NCBI GenBank assembly: GCA_011503125.2
Contig: WWBZ02000012.1
Span: forward strand, 682,001-746,000
Length of the DNA: 64,000 nt
Reading direction: 5' to 3'
Source: Botryosphaeria dothidea
Lineage: Eukaryota; Ascomycota; Dothideomycetes; Botryosphaeriales; Botryosphaeriaceae
A program made the position numbers and the translations under genes. Under the pieces are notes generated by a model. The model did no database searches, was not told where the DNA came from, and saw only the letters and a list, made by a program, of their open reading frames with translations. Of the stretch, positions 11,849 to 21,643 are shown piece after piece. Position 1 is the first letter of the stretch; each line of letters opens with the position of its first letter.

Positions 11849-12613
11849 TTACTGGTGCCCCGTCTTCTCCACTGCCTTCTTAAATGAAGGCGTCTCCTCG
11901 CACCTCTTCAGCCACGCCTCCGTCTTCGGCCACGTCTTCCCCTGCGTACCCAGCTGCCTCGTAAAGATGTACGAGATGCTGAACTGCATCATGATGTCCG
12001 CAGCGGTGACGCTGTCCCCAACCAAAAACGTCGACCCGCTCTCCGCCAGCTCCTTCTCGATCCAGTCCAGGTCGTTCTGCATGTTGACGCCCATGCCCTT
12101 CTCCATCTCCGCCAGCCCTTCCTTCGAAGCGCTCGCCGGGTAGTTCCACCGCGCATAGATGATGGCGAGGCAGTGCAGCATAAAGGTCGCTTCGGCCGCG
12201 TGCACCCACTGCAGGATCTTGATCTGCGCGGCCTCGTCGGCTTTGGGGATCAGACGGTTGGTCTTGTCGTACTTGGCGCAGAGGTACCTGTTTTCAAAGC
12301 AAGTCAGCGTCGCTTCTACTCGCGCACGCCGACCGTTCGCTTGATTCGGGTGTTTTCGCTCGGGCTCGGGTTTGGCGTTGATAACAACTCACTCATTGAT
12401 GGCTCCGCTCTCGTGGACGGTCAGGTCGCCGTCGCGGAGTGACGGGAACTTGCCGAGCGGGCTGCAGCCGGCGGCTTTGGCGTCCTGCGGCGCCTTTTGG
12501 TTTTCTTGTCTCTCCCACACCTTCACGTCGTAGTCCAGGCCCAGCTCTTCCAGCAGCCAGGCCGTGCGGATGCTGCGCGAGACTTGGAGAAAATAGAGGG
12601 TGATTGGCGCCAT
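11849..12613 (-). CDS. Glutathione S-transferase, GTT1-like
   Basis: Conjugates glutathione to electrophiles or reduces peroxides; cytosolic. Two exons, 12613-12393 and 12287-11849, flank a 105-nt intron and sum to exactly 220 codons (219 residues). The junction gives AINEYLCAKYDKTNRLIP. The N-terminal thioredoxin-fold half shows YFLQVSRSIRTAWLLEELGL with a candidate catalytic serine, the cis-proline region PLGKFPSLRDGD and the glutathione-binding ESGAI. The C-terminal helical half includes FLVGDSVTAADIMMQF, the conserved N-capping box of GST domain II. Length and motifs match the fungal Gtt1/Ure2-like group. Its promoter carries two TGACGTCG-type sites in opposite orientation and an ATTGG box, which may link it to stress bZIP control (inference). 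Confidence 0.9.
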
Positions 12614-12725
12614 TGTCTGTTTGAGTTGAGGATGTTCGAGCGAGCTTGAGCATTGGAGAGGTATGCGAGGTATGAAGCTACTTAAAAGCCATTATTTGTC
12701 AGAGAGATGCACGGCGGGGTGATAT

Positions 12726-12733
12726 CGACGTCA
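12726..12733 (-). promoter_or_regulatory. ATF/CREB-like site upstream of the GST gene
   Basis: CGACGTCA on + (TGACGTCG on the gene strand), 113 bp before the GST start and directly followed by TTGG, which forms an ATTGG (CCAAT reverse) box. Matches the bZIP ATF/CREB core TGACGTC. Confidence 0.5.
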
Positions 12734-12875
12734 TTGGTCGCGTCCCTGAGCGCCGGGGCGACGGAAGGGGATTTAGTGCGGGGTCTACGCATTCCCCGCA
12801 TGGTCGGTAGACGGCGTGGGTAGGTCTTGGCTTCGAGCGGCGTTGAAAAAAGAAATCCTTAGCAGGGGAGCTATT

Positions 12876-12883
12876 TGACGTCG
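12876..12883 (+). promoter_or_regulatory. Second ATF/CREB-like site upstream of the GST gene
   Basis: TGACGTCG, the exact reverse complement of the site at 12726-12733, 143 bp between the two. An AGGGG stress-element core lies just beside it (12863-12868). Confidence 0.45.
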
Positions 12884-13753
12884 GATGGCAGTGTAAAATC
12901 TTGGTCCGGAGCTATATGCGTCTTGAATATAGAAATCACTCCACACAGCCCTTCTGACATCCAATGTCACATTGTTCCATAGCCAGCGTGGGCGTCTAGC
13001 TCAAAATACGCAGTAGATCTCTGATAATAGTCTGTTGAGCTAAAGTTTGTGGTTTCAGCCGCTGAATCAACAAATTTATTTTAGTTTTGTGTGCCCAACC
13101 CCAATTAAGACACATATTCGAAGGTGACGCTACTACCAAGGATATAAAACTCATCAGCATACTGCAGCTTCAATTAATCTTGGTACTGCAGTCCTTGGTG
13201 AGCGCGTGGTTGTAAGCGCGTGGCCAACATGTCAAGTGAGAGCTCCGTGCAGTCTTTAGCCAGGGCGCATGGACGTCGCGACATTCATTCGCATGGACGA
13301 GCGCTGACTTCAATGCCTTCCTGCAACTAAGTCAGAGCACTTTGTCCGATCACCTAGAGTAACAATTGTATTAGGATGTGTAGGACCAATGCGTGGGCTT
13401 CACCCACTCTCGCTGTCGTGGTATGTCTTCAGAATTCCACTGCATCTTCTGTCCAGACACTTAATCCTTGGACCGTAACAGAGCAGAGTTTTGAGCCACT
13501 CATTCAACATATAGAACTATAGTAGCAAGCCTTTCCATCAGTAAAGCCCTCTGAACATTAGTGCCAGCGAAAGCCACGGGATACTTATTCCCGCGGTAGA
13601 CGTGCAATGCGCGAATGCCGTCACGATGCCCGACTGAGCGGGCTTCTGAGGCGGTCCAAACACGCCGTGGCTTCACCTTCGTGTACCTTCGAGCAATTAG
13701 GCAAGCTGGTATGCAGACAGGCGCGGTTGGTTCCTGCACCACAGGCATGCCGA

Positions 13754-13761
13754 TGACGTCG
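13754..13761 (+). promoter_or_regulatory. Isolated TGACGTCG octamer
   Basis: Same octamer as in the GST and other promoters, but about 1.1 kb from the GST start and 1.4 kb from the DUF1445 start, so any role is doubtful. Confidence 0.2.
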
Positions 13762-15172
13762 TTCCTGCCTCTTCTGCCAGATATTTTCCGCGAAGTTGTG
13801 ACTGCGACACAAAAAGCAATCACCATCAATATTGCCGCCTGCCGATCACCGCCCTTGAGAGCTATTTACCAACCCTTTTAGGCCAGCGTGGAAGCTTCCA
13901 TGCCTTCGAAAACTGGGACTAAGACCCAAAGCGTTCACCACCCCTGCAGCCCTCCTTGTGCCACTAGCGCCGCCCTGCCTCTCCTCAAATATCAAATATA
14001 AATACCCCTCCATCCTCCGCTCAAACGCCTCTTTTTTTCTCTTCACCCATCTTCTTTGCCCAAAGGCTTAGGGGATTAGACCTTCCTTGGATCCCCCACT
14101 CGGAGGGTAACGACGGACTCTTCACTGAGCGGACTCCTTCGGTCAAGTGGAGCAGTGCGCCCTGGGGTCAATCAAGCGCTCTGTCTTTTCTGGAGGCACC
14201 TCAGGGAGGCACCAGGAGCCAAGGTCTAATTTGGTCAATTGTCGACAAACAGCCGCACGAGCGCAATCGGGTTTCGCAATGAGCTCGTGCGAAGGGGTTT
14301 TTTACTCCTCGGAGTTTTTTTCCCAAAAGTTAGCCAGTGAAGAGGACTCTGAGGCTGTTTTGAGCTCGCGCACATTCTGATAGCTCTCATGATTTCATGA
14401 TCTGCAATGTCGTCCTCCCAGAATTCAGTGACGAACGCCACCCTTCAAGCCACGGTGCGGGCAGCCTCAAGTATTTTCAAGACGGTATTCTGATGTCACT
14501 TGTTATTGTGACATATCACCTGCTGTAAACTGTTGCGAATGGAAAAGCGACGCTTTTCCTGTGCTTCTCCTCTATCTACACAACGGCCAGGATCTAGGTG
14601 AAAATGAGGCAATCCCGTCGCATCACTGACAGACCACTTTGGCACAAGGCATGAGTGGTCTTTCAAAACAGGACGCCAACCTTTCAAAGGTTCGTAAGTG
14701 TGCAAGATCTCAAAGATTGAAACACAGTTACCTCTTTGAGCACGTCGAATGTTAAGATAAAGTCCGCCCGCCAGGATCTTTTACCCGCCAACACCCAGCC
14801 AGACACCACTCGCCCTACCCCGCCGCTGATCGCATCAGGATTCGCCGATCTGCTCTGCTGATTGGCAGAAACAGCACCGAAGATCACGTCGTCCCTGGTT
14901 TCACATCTATTCCTGCCCGCCGCTACCTTCGGCGATGCTTGCCGAAGGTGCTTATCTGATCGCGTCGCTCAGCCGATAGGGCAAGGCGAGCGTCGAGCCG
15001 GGGGAGGAGAGCTCCACACCTCACCTCTTCTACCCCGTCCATGGCGCCACACGGTGGCAAGGGATCAGTAGATAATAGGAAACACTCGACATAGATTCCA
15101 GAAATCCAAAAACAATCCCACCACATCCCCCCCATAAAACACCGTGAAAATCAACAAACCACAACAAACACC

Positions 15173-16110
15173 ATGGGCTCCCTCCCCACAGAAGACGACA
15201 CCACCAGCACGCCCTACCCCACCGGCGCCTCCGCCCGCGCCGCCGCCCGCGCCAACACCATCTTCTCCACCTCCGGCCTGGCGCCGAACTACCTCCAGGC
15301 CAACCTCATCGTCCTGCCCTCGCGCTACGCCGCCGACTTCCGCCTGCTCTGCCAGCGCAACCCCGTCCCGTGCCCGCTCCTCGCCGAGTCCGCATCGCCC
15401 GGCTCCTACACATCGCTCACGTCCCGGCTCGCCGGCATCGACGGCAGCGCGCTCGCGAAGGGCCTCGACATCCGCACCGACGCGCCGCGCTACATGGTGT
15501 ACCAGTACTTCTTCCCTCCCTGCAAAAGGCGCGCGAGACTGACGAGCCCAGGAACGGCGCGCTGGCCGCGTCCCACGTCCCCGACATCGCCGCGCACTGG
15601 ACGCCCGACCACGTCGCCTTCCTGGTCGGCTGCAGCTACAGCTTCGAGGCGGCGCTCGCGCGCGCCGCGCTGGCCCCGCGCCACACCGCGCTCGGCCGCG
15701 TCGTGCCCATGTACCGCACGGCTGTCCCGCTGTGCCCGGCCGGCGTCTTCGCGGGGGGCACGTACGTCGTGTCGATGCGGCCGTACCCGCGCGCCGCGAT
15801 CGAGGCCGTCCGGAGGGTGACGCGGCCGTACGTGGCGACGCACGGGGAGCCGGTGGCGTGGGGGTGGGAGGCGCTGGGCCGGCTGGGGATTCGGGATGTG
15901 AATGTGCCGGACTGGGGGGAGGCGCCGGTGACGGAGGAGGGCGGGCCGTTGGTGGTCGGGGATGAGGAGAACGTGCCGGTGTTTTGGGGGTGCGGGGTCA
16001 CACCACAGGAGGCGGTGATGCGGGCGGGTGGAGCGTTGGAGGGGGTGGTGATGGGGCATGCGCCGGGGCATATGGTGGTGTTGGATGTGAAGGATTCGGA
16101 TGTGTTTTGA
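15173..16110 (+). CDS. DUF1445 / YcsI-family putative hydro-lyase, frameshifted in this sequence
   Basis: The start ATG at 15173 opens a frame with the N-terminal DUF1445 block (GLAPNYLQANLIVLPSRYAA, LLCQRNPVPCPLLAES, DIRTDAPRYMVYQ). The rest of the domain continues in a different frame from about 15520 to TGA 16108-16110: HVAFLVGCSYSFEAALARAA, VVPMYRTAVPLCPAG, VVSMRPYPRAAIEAV, VPVFWGCGVTPQEAVMR and HAPGHMVVLDVKD. The shift lies within about 15505-15530. The only GT...AG pair there of suitable phase would be a 32-nt intron (15497-15528), too short to be likely, so a one-base deletion is the simplest reading. Bacterial relatives (YcsI) sit in operons with 5-oxoprolinase genes, and human DGLUCY carries this domain; the reaction itself is not established. 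The gene converges on the permease at 16411. Confidence 0.85.
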
Positions 16111-16410
16111 GGGAGTTGGGGGGTTGGAGGGTTGGGTCGGGTGTGGAGGACGTTGGTCGTGAGAGCGATGGATGGGCAGGCAGCTGTGGAAGTCAGTGAT
16201 TTTTATTTTTCAAGCTGCGAGCTTTAGGGCGTTTCTTACCTCGTACATGTTGGATGCCGGGCGGAGCAAATGTTGCGAATGTATTGTCTGAAGTCCCCTG
16301 ATATTTGAAAAGAGAATTGAAAGCATCTCGGAAAATAAACTTAAATTGTTCAGACATTACCATCCTTATCTCTATACATAACTCGTGATAGGCCGTATAA
16401 ACCAAAGCCA
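16111..16410. other. Convergent 300-bp spacer
   Basis: Holds the 3' ends of the DUF1445 gene and the minus-strand permease. No gene seen. Confidence 0.6.
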
Positions 16411-18195
16411 TTACAAGTGGTACTCAAAGTCCAGCGCGCGGTCTCCAGTCTTGATCTTCCTGGTATCCTCCATCTCTCCATTGGCGATCTTCTTCTTCTC
16501 GTCATTGCATCTCTTGATGTAAAGGTATTTGCCAATAATGAGGAGCTGGCTGACGCAGAGGGCACCCAAAGAAAACCTGGATTGTTTGTTAGCGGGCCTT
16601 GCCACCATTGTCTGCTGAAGGGAACTTACGCATTGCCCAGCTTGTAAGGAGCTGTGCGGTAGATCTGGCCCGCGACGATACCTGCAGTATTACCAATGGT
16701 TTGCTGGAAACCAATTGCTGTTGCGCGGCGGTAGTGGGGTGCAACGTTGACGTTCAGCCAGGTGAGGTTCAGTCCGGGTCCGTTGTATACTGCGACAGCG
16801 CAGAGGAAGGTTGCGAAGAACTTGACACCCTCTGGAGTATCCGTGAGGAGAAGGATATATCCAACGATGCCAAAGATGTTCGCGAAAAAGACAAACTGGT
16901 TTGTATTAGCACAAAGCAACATCAGGGAAATGAAGATTGGCTGGTACTCACCGGACCACGAATCCGCAACTTGTCTGACACATATGCGAAGCTCAAGAAC
17001 GCAATGCCACCAAAAATATAGACAGGAATGGTCAGGTACTGTGACTGAAGGGTGTTGTAGCCCATGCCTTTGATGATGGACGGCAGAAAGGTGCTGAATC
17101 CGTACAGGAGGATATCCTGGCAAAATTGAATAGCTCCACTGCAGAATTTCTTAGCGTTGGAACAGGTTTCTCTGGTGGTTATTCTTACCTGAGATAGACT
17201 TTCGGATCCACGAGAGCCAGCTTAATCTCGTTCCAGTCGAACTCTTCACTGCCCATATAGGCCTGGCGTTGAATGGCACGGATGCGCATCAACTCCTTCT
17301 CCTCTGCGTTGAGGAAGTAGGCGTTGGAAGGGTCGTTTGGAAGGCCGAACCAGACGACAAATGCTACAAGAACACTGAAGATACCCTCGATGATGTAAAC
17401 CCATCTGGTTTTCTTTAGTCTTTGTGGATTTAACGGAGAAGGGGTCTTCATACCTCCAGCCAGCGTAGTTTCCAACCCCATCCATGTGAAGAATGGCGTA
17501 TGCAAGCAGACCACCAAAAGCTCCAGCAATGGCAGTGCATACAAAAAGATATGAAACACGCTTGGCCTGCTCTTCGCGGCGATAGACCATGGTCAGGTAC
17601 AGGTTGAGACCGGGAAAGAGACCGCCCTCACAGGCTCCGAGGATCAGTCTAGTTGCGTAGAGACCGCCGATGTTCTGAATGAAGCCGGAGAAAATGGTGA
17701 CCAGAGACCAGACGACACACAAGCTGGTCATGAGCAGACGGGGGGTCAACTTCTTCAAGAGGACGGCCCATGGAGTCTCGAAAGCGACGTATGTGGCATA
17801 AAAGATGGATACGGCGGTTGAGAACTCCTGGGAGTCGGCCCCTATGTCTTCGGGCATTCCTGCGGTCTTGACATTTCCTGGAGCGGTGTCAGTGGGCTGT
17901 AGTCAAGTGGAGAAATGTACTTCGTACCAATGTTGGAGCGATCGAGGAAACACGACTGCGTTCGTGTTAGTAGGGGCCATAATGATTCGGACTTGCTGCT
18001 GAGACTGACCAGGTAGACAAGCATGATCACAGGGGTGAATGCAATGTCGAGCTTCGCCAGCAACTTGGTCTCCTTTGCAGGATCAATGTGCAGCTCAGCC
18101 TCGCCTGACTCGGCATTGCTGCCGGCGTCCTGATGGGCCTGCTTGCCATCGTAGACGGGAGCCTTGGAGTCCAGATCTTGCGGAGGCTTGTCCAT
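16411..18195 (-). CDS. MFS permease of the Dal5/Tna1 anion:cation symporter family
   Basis: Seven exons: 18195-18010, 17955-17928, 17877-17454, 17404-17189, 17138-16952, 16895-16630 and 16576-16411. The six introns are 49-56 nt and the exons sum to exactly 491 codons (490 residues). Family marks: KLLAKLDIAFTPVIMLVYL then SCFLDRSNIGN at helix 1, SIFYATYVAFETPWAVLLKK, the ACEGGLFPGLNLYLTMVYRR signature between helices 4 and 5, and WVYIIEGIFSVLVAFVVWF. The C-terminal half has PHYRRATAIGFQQTIGNTAG. Relatives import allantoate, ureidosuccinate, dipeptides, nicotinate or pantothenate; the substrate here is unknown. It shares a 686-bp divergent promoter with a Zn2Cys6 gene, a common arrangement for a permease and its regulator. 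Confidence 0.9.
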
Positions 18196-18360
18196 GGCGA
18201 CTTCTCGGGACAGGAAGGGTGACGGAACAGTGCAGTGTCATGGTGGGTTTTGGAGTAACGGTCATCTTTATTTGCAGGGTCGGAGCAGGGGTGGGTGGCG
18301 AGCTATCTCTTGGTACGTATAATCGGCACACACAGAAACGCAGGCCTGGATGATTGACCT

Positions 18361-18406
18361 GATAGATCGGGATGCGTATCCGCGGGTAGTCAGGCCGGGC
18401 GATAAG
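18361..18406. promoter_or_regulatory. Two abutting CGG-N9-CCG sites flanked by GATA motifs
   Basis: GATA at 18361-18364; CGG-N9-CCG at 18368-18382; an identical-format CGG-N9-CCG at 18383-18397, starting on the very next base; GATAAG at 18401-18406. Inverted CGG triplets with fixed spacing are the classic target of dimeric Zn2Cys6 factors, and GATA/GATAAG is the target of AreA-type nitrogen regulators, which control Dal5-family permeases in other fungi. The block is about 170-210 bp before the permease start and 480-520 bp before the regulator start. Confidence 0.5.
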
Positions 18407-18423
18407 CGTGTGGCTCTCTGGCC

Positions 18424-18431
18424 CGACGTCA
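18424..18431 (-). promoter_or_regulatory. ATF/CREB-like site CGACGTCA
   Basis: Reads TGACGTCG towards the permease. First of two copies in the same orientation in this promoter, 105 bp apart. Confidence 0.4.
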
Positions 18432-18528
18432 CCGCATCGTGCGACGCGGTGAAGGCCCAGCGTGGGCGCCGAGCCATCGAAACGTGGACGGCGGGGCACA
18501 TAGGCCGGGAGGATGATGCGACGTCAGG

Positions 18529-18536
18529 GCGCAGCT
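18529..18536 (-). promoter_or_regulatory. ATF/CREB-like site CGACGTCA, second copy
   Basis: Same octamer and orientation as the site at 18424-18431. Confidence 0.4.
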
Positions 18537-18881
18537 GAAAAGAGACGGCGGGCGCGTGGTGTCGGGAGGGGAAAGCGGGCGGCAGGTCTCATGCAGGCGA
18601 GGGGAGCGAGCGGGCGGCGGGCGAGCGAGTGGAGCATGAGCGCGGAGTCGGCGCTGATCCGCCTGCCTGCGTCGGCCTGGAGCCTCCAACCAACCGCGTG
18701 AAACGCTGACGCCTGCAACCGCCGCTGATCGGCTCGCTCTTCCACGCGCTTTTCACCCGCCCGCCTGTCTGCCTGCACGCCTGCCATGCCACTTGAGCCT
18801 CCTCTTGCCCCGGCATAGTTTAGACGCCCGTAGCCGGCCCCCGCTCTCGGACCCACCCTCTCTGTCCTCCATTGCTGGACC

Positions 18882-21345
18882 ATGTCTTCTGGAAAGCATC
18901 GCTCCCAGCGTCCGTCTCCGAGGGTTAGTGATCCCTACCGGAGAACTTCTCTGGCGTGAGATCCAGCACTCGTCTGTTCTCTGTGAACACTCTCGTCTGA
19001 CCTGTGTTGTTTTCAGGTGCAAGCGGTGCAGGGGAAGAAAGACCAAATGCAGCGGCGAGATTCCCCGATGTAGGACCTGCGTTGCCGGCAACCACGAGTG
19101 CATCTATCTGGAGCACGAGCGCAAGATTTCTGTCCCAGAATAGTATGCTGAGTCTGATCTCTCACCGCTCCCTTCCGTAGCTTATCGCAACAGTTACCTG
19201 CACGACTTGGAGTCCCGTTTGCGAGCCTACGAATGCAAGTCGCCCTTCCCGAATCCCACACGCCTTGGCTCATGACATAGACAGCCGGAAACCCACCCGC
19301 AAATTCACCCGTCACAGCCTCGGTACCATCAGTGCCTGCATCTTCCAGTATTGATGAGGAGAATGAGGCCGATGCTTTCGATGAAAACCCGCTCACTGAT
19401 GGCATGACCCATTTGGTCATCACCCCCTCTGGCCAACGACGTAAGGACGCAATGCCTCTTGTGACTCCTCCAATGGCTGAACCAGCATCTAGACTACCTT
19501 GGCAACTCTTCGTCCACAAGCTTCGGTCTCAGACTTCGCAGCTTCTTTGAAACCTTTCGACGAATTGACCAAGACCTGTCCATTGAAGTCCAATACCCCA
19601 CCTACAATCCGGCCGCGTGGCCAAAAAGACGCCCTTCGGTGGCCGACGTCCCCAAATTGCCTCCACGCGACTTTGCCAAAAGGCTGTATAATGCGCAGTA
19701 TACTTACATCGGCACCATATTTTCCTTCGTAGAACCACGTGTTTTCGACGAAAGACTTGAAAAAGCCTACAACCAGACTCCGGATCTCTACGACCGCGAA
19801 GCATGTCTCGAATACTGCCAGGTTCTTGTCATTCTCGCCTACGGCCAGCTATACAGCGTGAATCAGTGGGACGGCCATGATGGTCCACCAGGTTTCGACT
19901 ACTTCATGCAAGCATTACAATTTTTGCCAGAAATTCATGATGAAGGCTCCGTGCTTTTCGTTGAAGTGCTCTCGCTTGTCGGTTACTTCATGCAGAATCT
20001 CAACCGCCGGGATGCTGCTTTTCTCTACGTAAGGGAGATCAACATTTACGACGAGGACTCCACTGACAAAACATTAGATTGGTCTCGCCTTACGAATGGC
20101 TATTTCACTTGGTCTTCATCAGGAGATAATCGACCCAGACATGGATGAAGCGACGAGAGAACATCGGCGGCGGTTGTGGTGGTCAGTCTACTCGATGGAC
20201 AGGTGAGTCACCCACCCCCAAACCGCTCCGAACTCGCAACTGATCAGATCAGAATACTTTGCGCCAAGTCGGGAAATCCAATTACCATACTTGACGAAGA
20301 CATTGGGGTGCTTCCACCATCAAGACTACCACACGAGTCGGAGATATGCCCTGCAACAGTTCTGCTCCACTATACCGAGCTGTCGAGGATCCTCGGCAAG
20401 ATCATGAAAGGTATACACAAAAAGTGTACTTGCACCAACAACGTCAAGCTGACCTCACCAGGTATCTACAGAAAGAGCCCGAAAACTGGATCCAGCCTCG
20501 TCACATCCGTCTACAACATCATGACCGATCTGAACAACTGGCGGCGAGACCTCCCCCGAGCACTACAGTTCGACGCATCCCGTCTCGACCGCGACATCTC
20601 CCGCGAATCAGTCTCAACATTCCTTCACTACTACCAATGCATCAACATGACCGCCCGCCCGCTCCTCTTCCGCGTCGTCCAACGGCGCCTGGCCAACCTC
20701 GCCACCGACAAGGAAAAGGACTGGCGCAGCGGCCTCTCCACAACCACCATCGCCGTCATCGAAGCCTGCGTGGCCGCCGCACGCGACAGCACGACGATGA
20801 TGCACGCGGCAGCGAAGCAGAACCTCGTCGGTAAGATCTCTACACTCCACCTACACGCCCTGCAATCGCTGACCAAGGGACCAGCCACCTACGGCTTCAT
20901 GGACGGCGAGCACATCTTCTCCGCCGCCATCGTCCTCGTCATGGCCAACCTCGCCTTCCCCTTCAACGACCGCGACCACGCCGCCATGGACAAGGCGCTC
21001 GGCGTGCTCCAGGGCATGGCCGAGAAGGGCAACGGCCACATGCGCGCCCGCCACGAGCTGCTCATCAAGCTGCGCGCTATGATGGGCGGTGCCGTCCCGG
21101 CCGAGGTTGTTGTTGCTGCTGCGACGACGACGACGACGACGACGCCGCCGCCGCCGCTGGGTGGCTTGCCCGTCGAGGCGGGGGGCGAGGTGCTGCAGCC
21201 GTTTGATATCGATGCCGCGTTGCCGGGGATGCAGTATACGGGGGATGTGAATCTGTGGGAGGAGGGGTATGGGGATTGGGGCGCGGCGGTGGATTTTGAT
21301 TGGACGTCGTGGACGGAGGCGGCGCAGGGGACGGCGGGGAGGTGA
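18882..21345 (+). CDS. Zn2Cys6 transcription factor with fungal-specific regulatory domain
   Basis: Nine exons: 18882-18955, 19017-19142, 19194-19234, 19285-19440, 19493-20028, 20078-20202, 20253-20410, 20462-20830 and 20885-21345. They sum to exactly 682 codons (681 residues). Intron 3 (19235-19284) is GC-AG with the strong donor GCAAGT. The zinc cluster CKRCRGRKTKC...C (CX2CX6CX6CX2CX6C) is split by the first intron and followed by a coiled linker YYLHDLESRLRAYE. The middle-homology region has HYLGNSSSTSFGLRLRSFFE, FCQ-like ACLEYCQVLVILAYGQLYSV, and the hallmark RRRLWWSVYSMDR. A Thr/Pro run at 21121-21155 comes from a CGA/CGC triplet repeat. The C-terminus is acidic and aromatic (WEEGYGDWGAAVDFDWTSW), a plausible activation region. 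It is flanked by two permeases and probably regulates one or both (inference). Confidence 0.92.
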
Positions 21346-21643
21346 GTGGAGAGACTGAGATGGACAGAGGCTGAGGTCGGCCTTCGTCTGGATGGAAGTG
21401 TTCAGAGAATTCATTGACATTGATTTCCGGGTGAATTCGAAACTCCCCAAGGTGATAATACATGTTACAATGGCTTCAAGAGGCGCGCTTAGATCTACGA
21501 ATCTCATGAATGTTGAGTACGCTTGTCTCTTGAGAAGAGATCTTTTATTCCATACTCTAGCGAGCGATAGCAATAGAGAAACTGCCCCGTTTCCACCCAA
21601 TATTTCCCTAACCACAAGGCCCCGCTTGGACTAACTCCCCTTC
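21346..21643. other. Convergent spacer
   Basis: 298 bp between the ends of the Zn2Cys6 gene and the sugar porter. No gene seen. Confidence 0.6.

Larger units (their letters stand above)
12614..15172. other. 2.6-kb region without a recognised gene
   Basis: Separates the GST and DUF1445 genes, which are transcribed away from each other. The short frames on both strands lack domain resemblance. A short direct repeat of AGCGCGTGG lies near 13201-13222. The distal part should hold the DUF1445 promoter and the proximal part the GST promoter. Confidence 0.5.
18196..18881. promoter_or_regulatory. Divergent promoter between permease and Zn2Cys6 regulator
   Basis: 686 bp, GC-rich. Contains a dense block at 18361-18406 (GATA, two CGG-N9-CCG, GATAAG) and two CGACGTCA octamers at 18424 and 18529, described separately. 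No open frame here looks coding. Confidence 0.6.
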
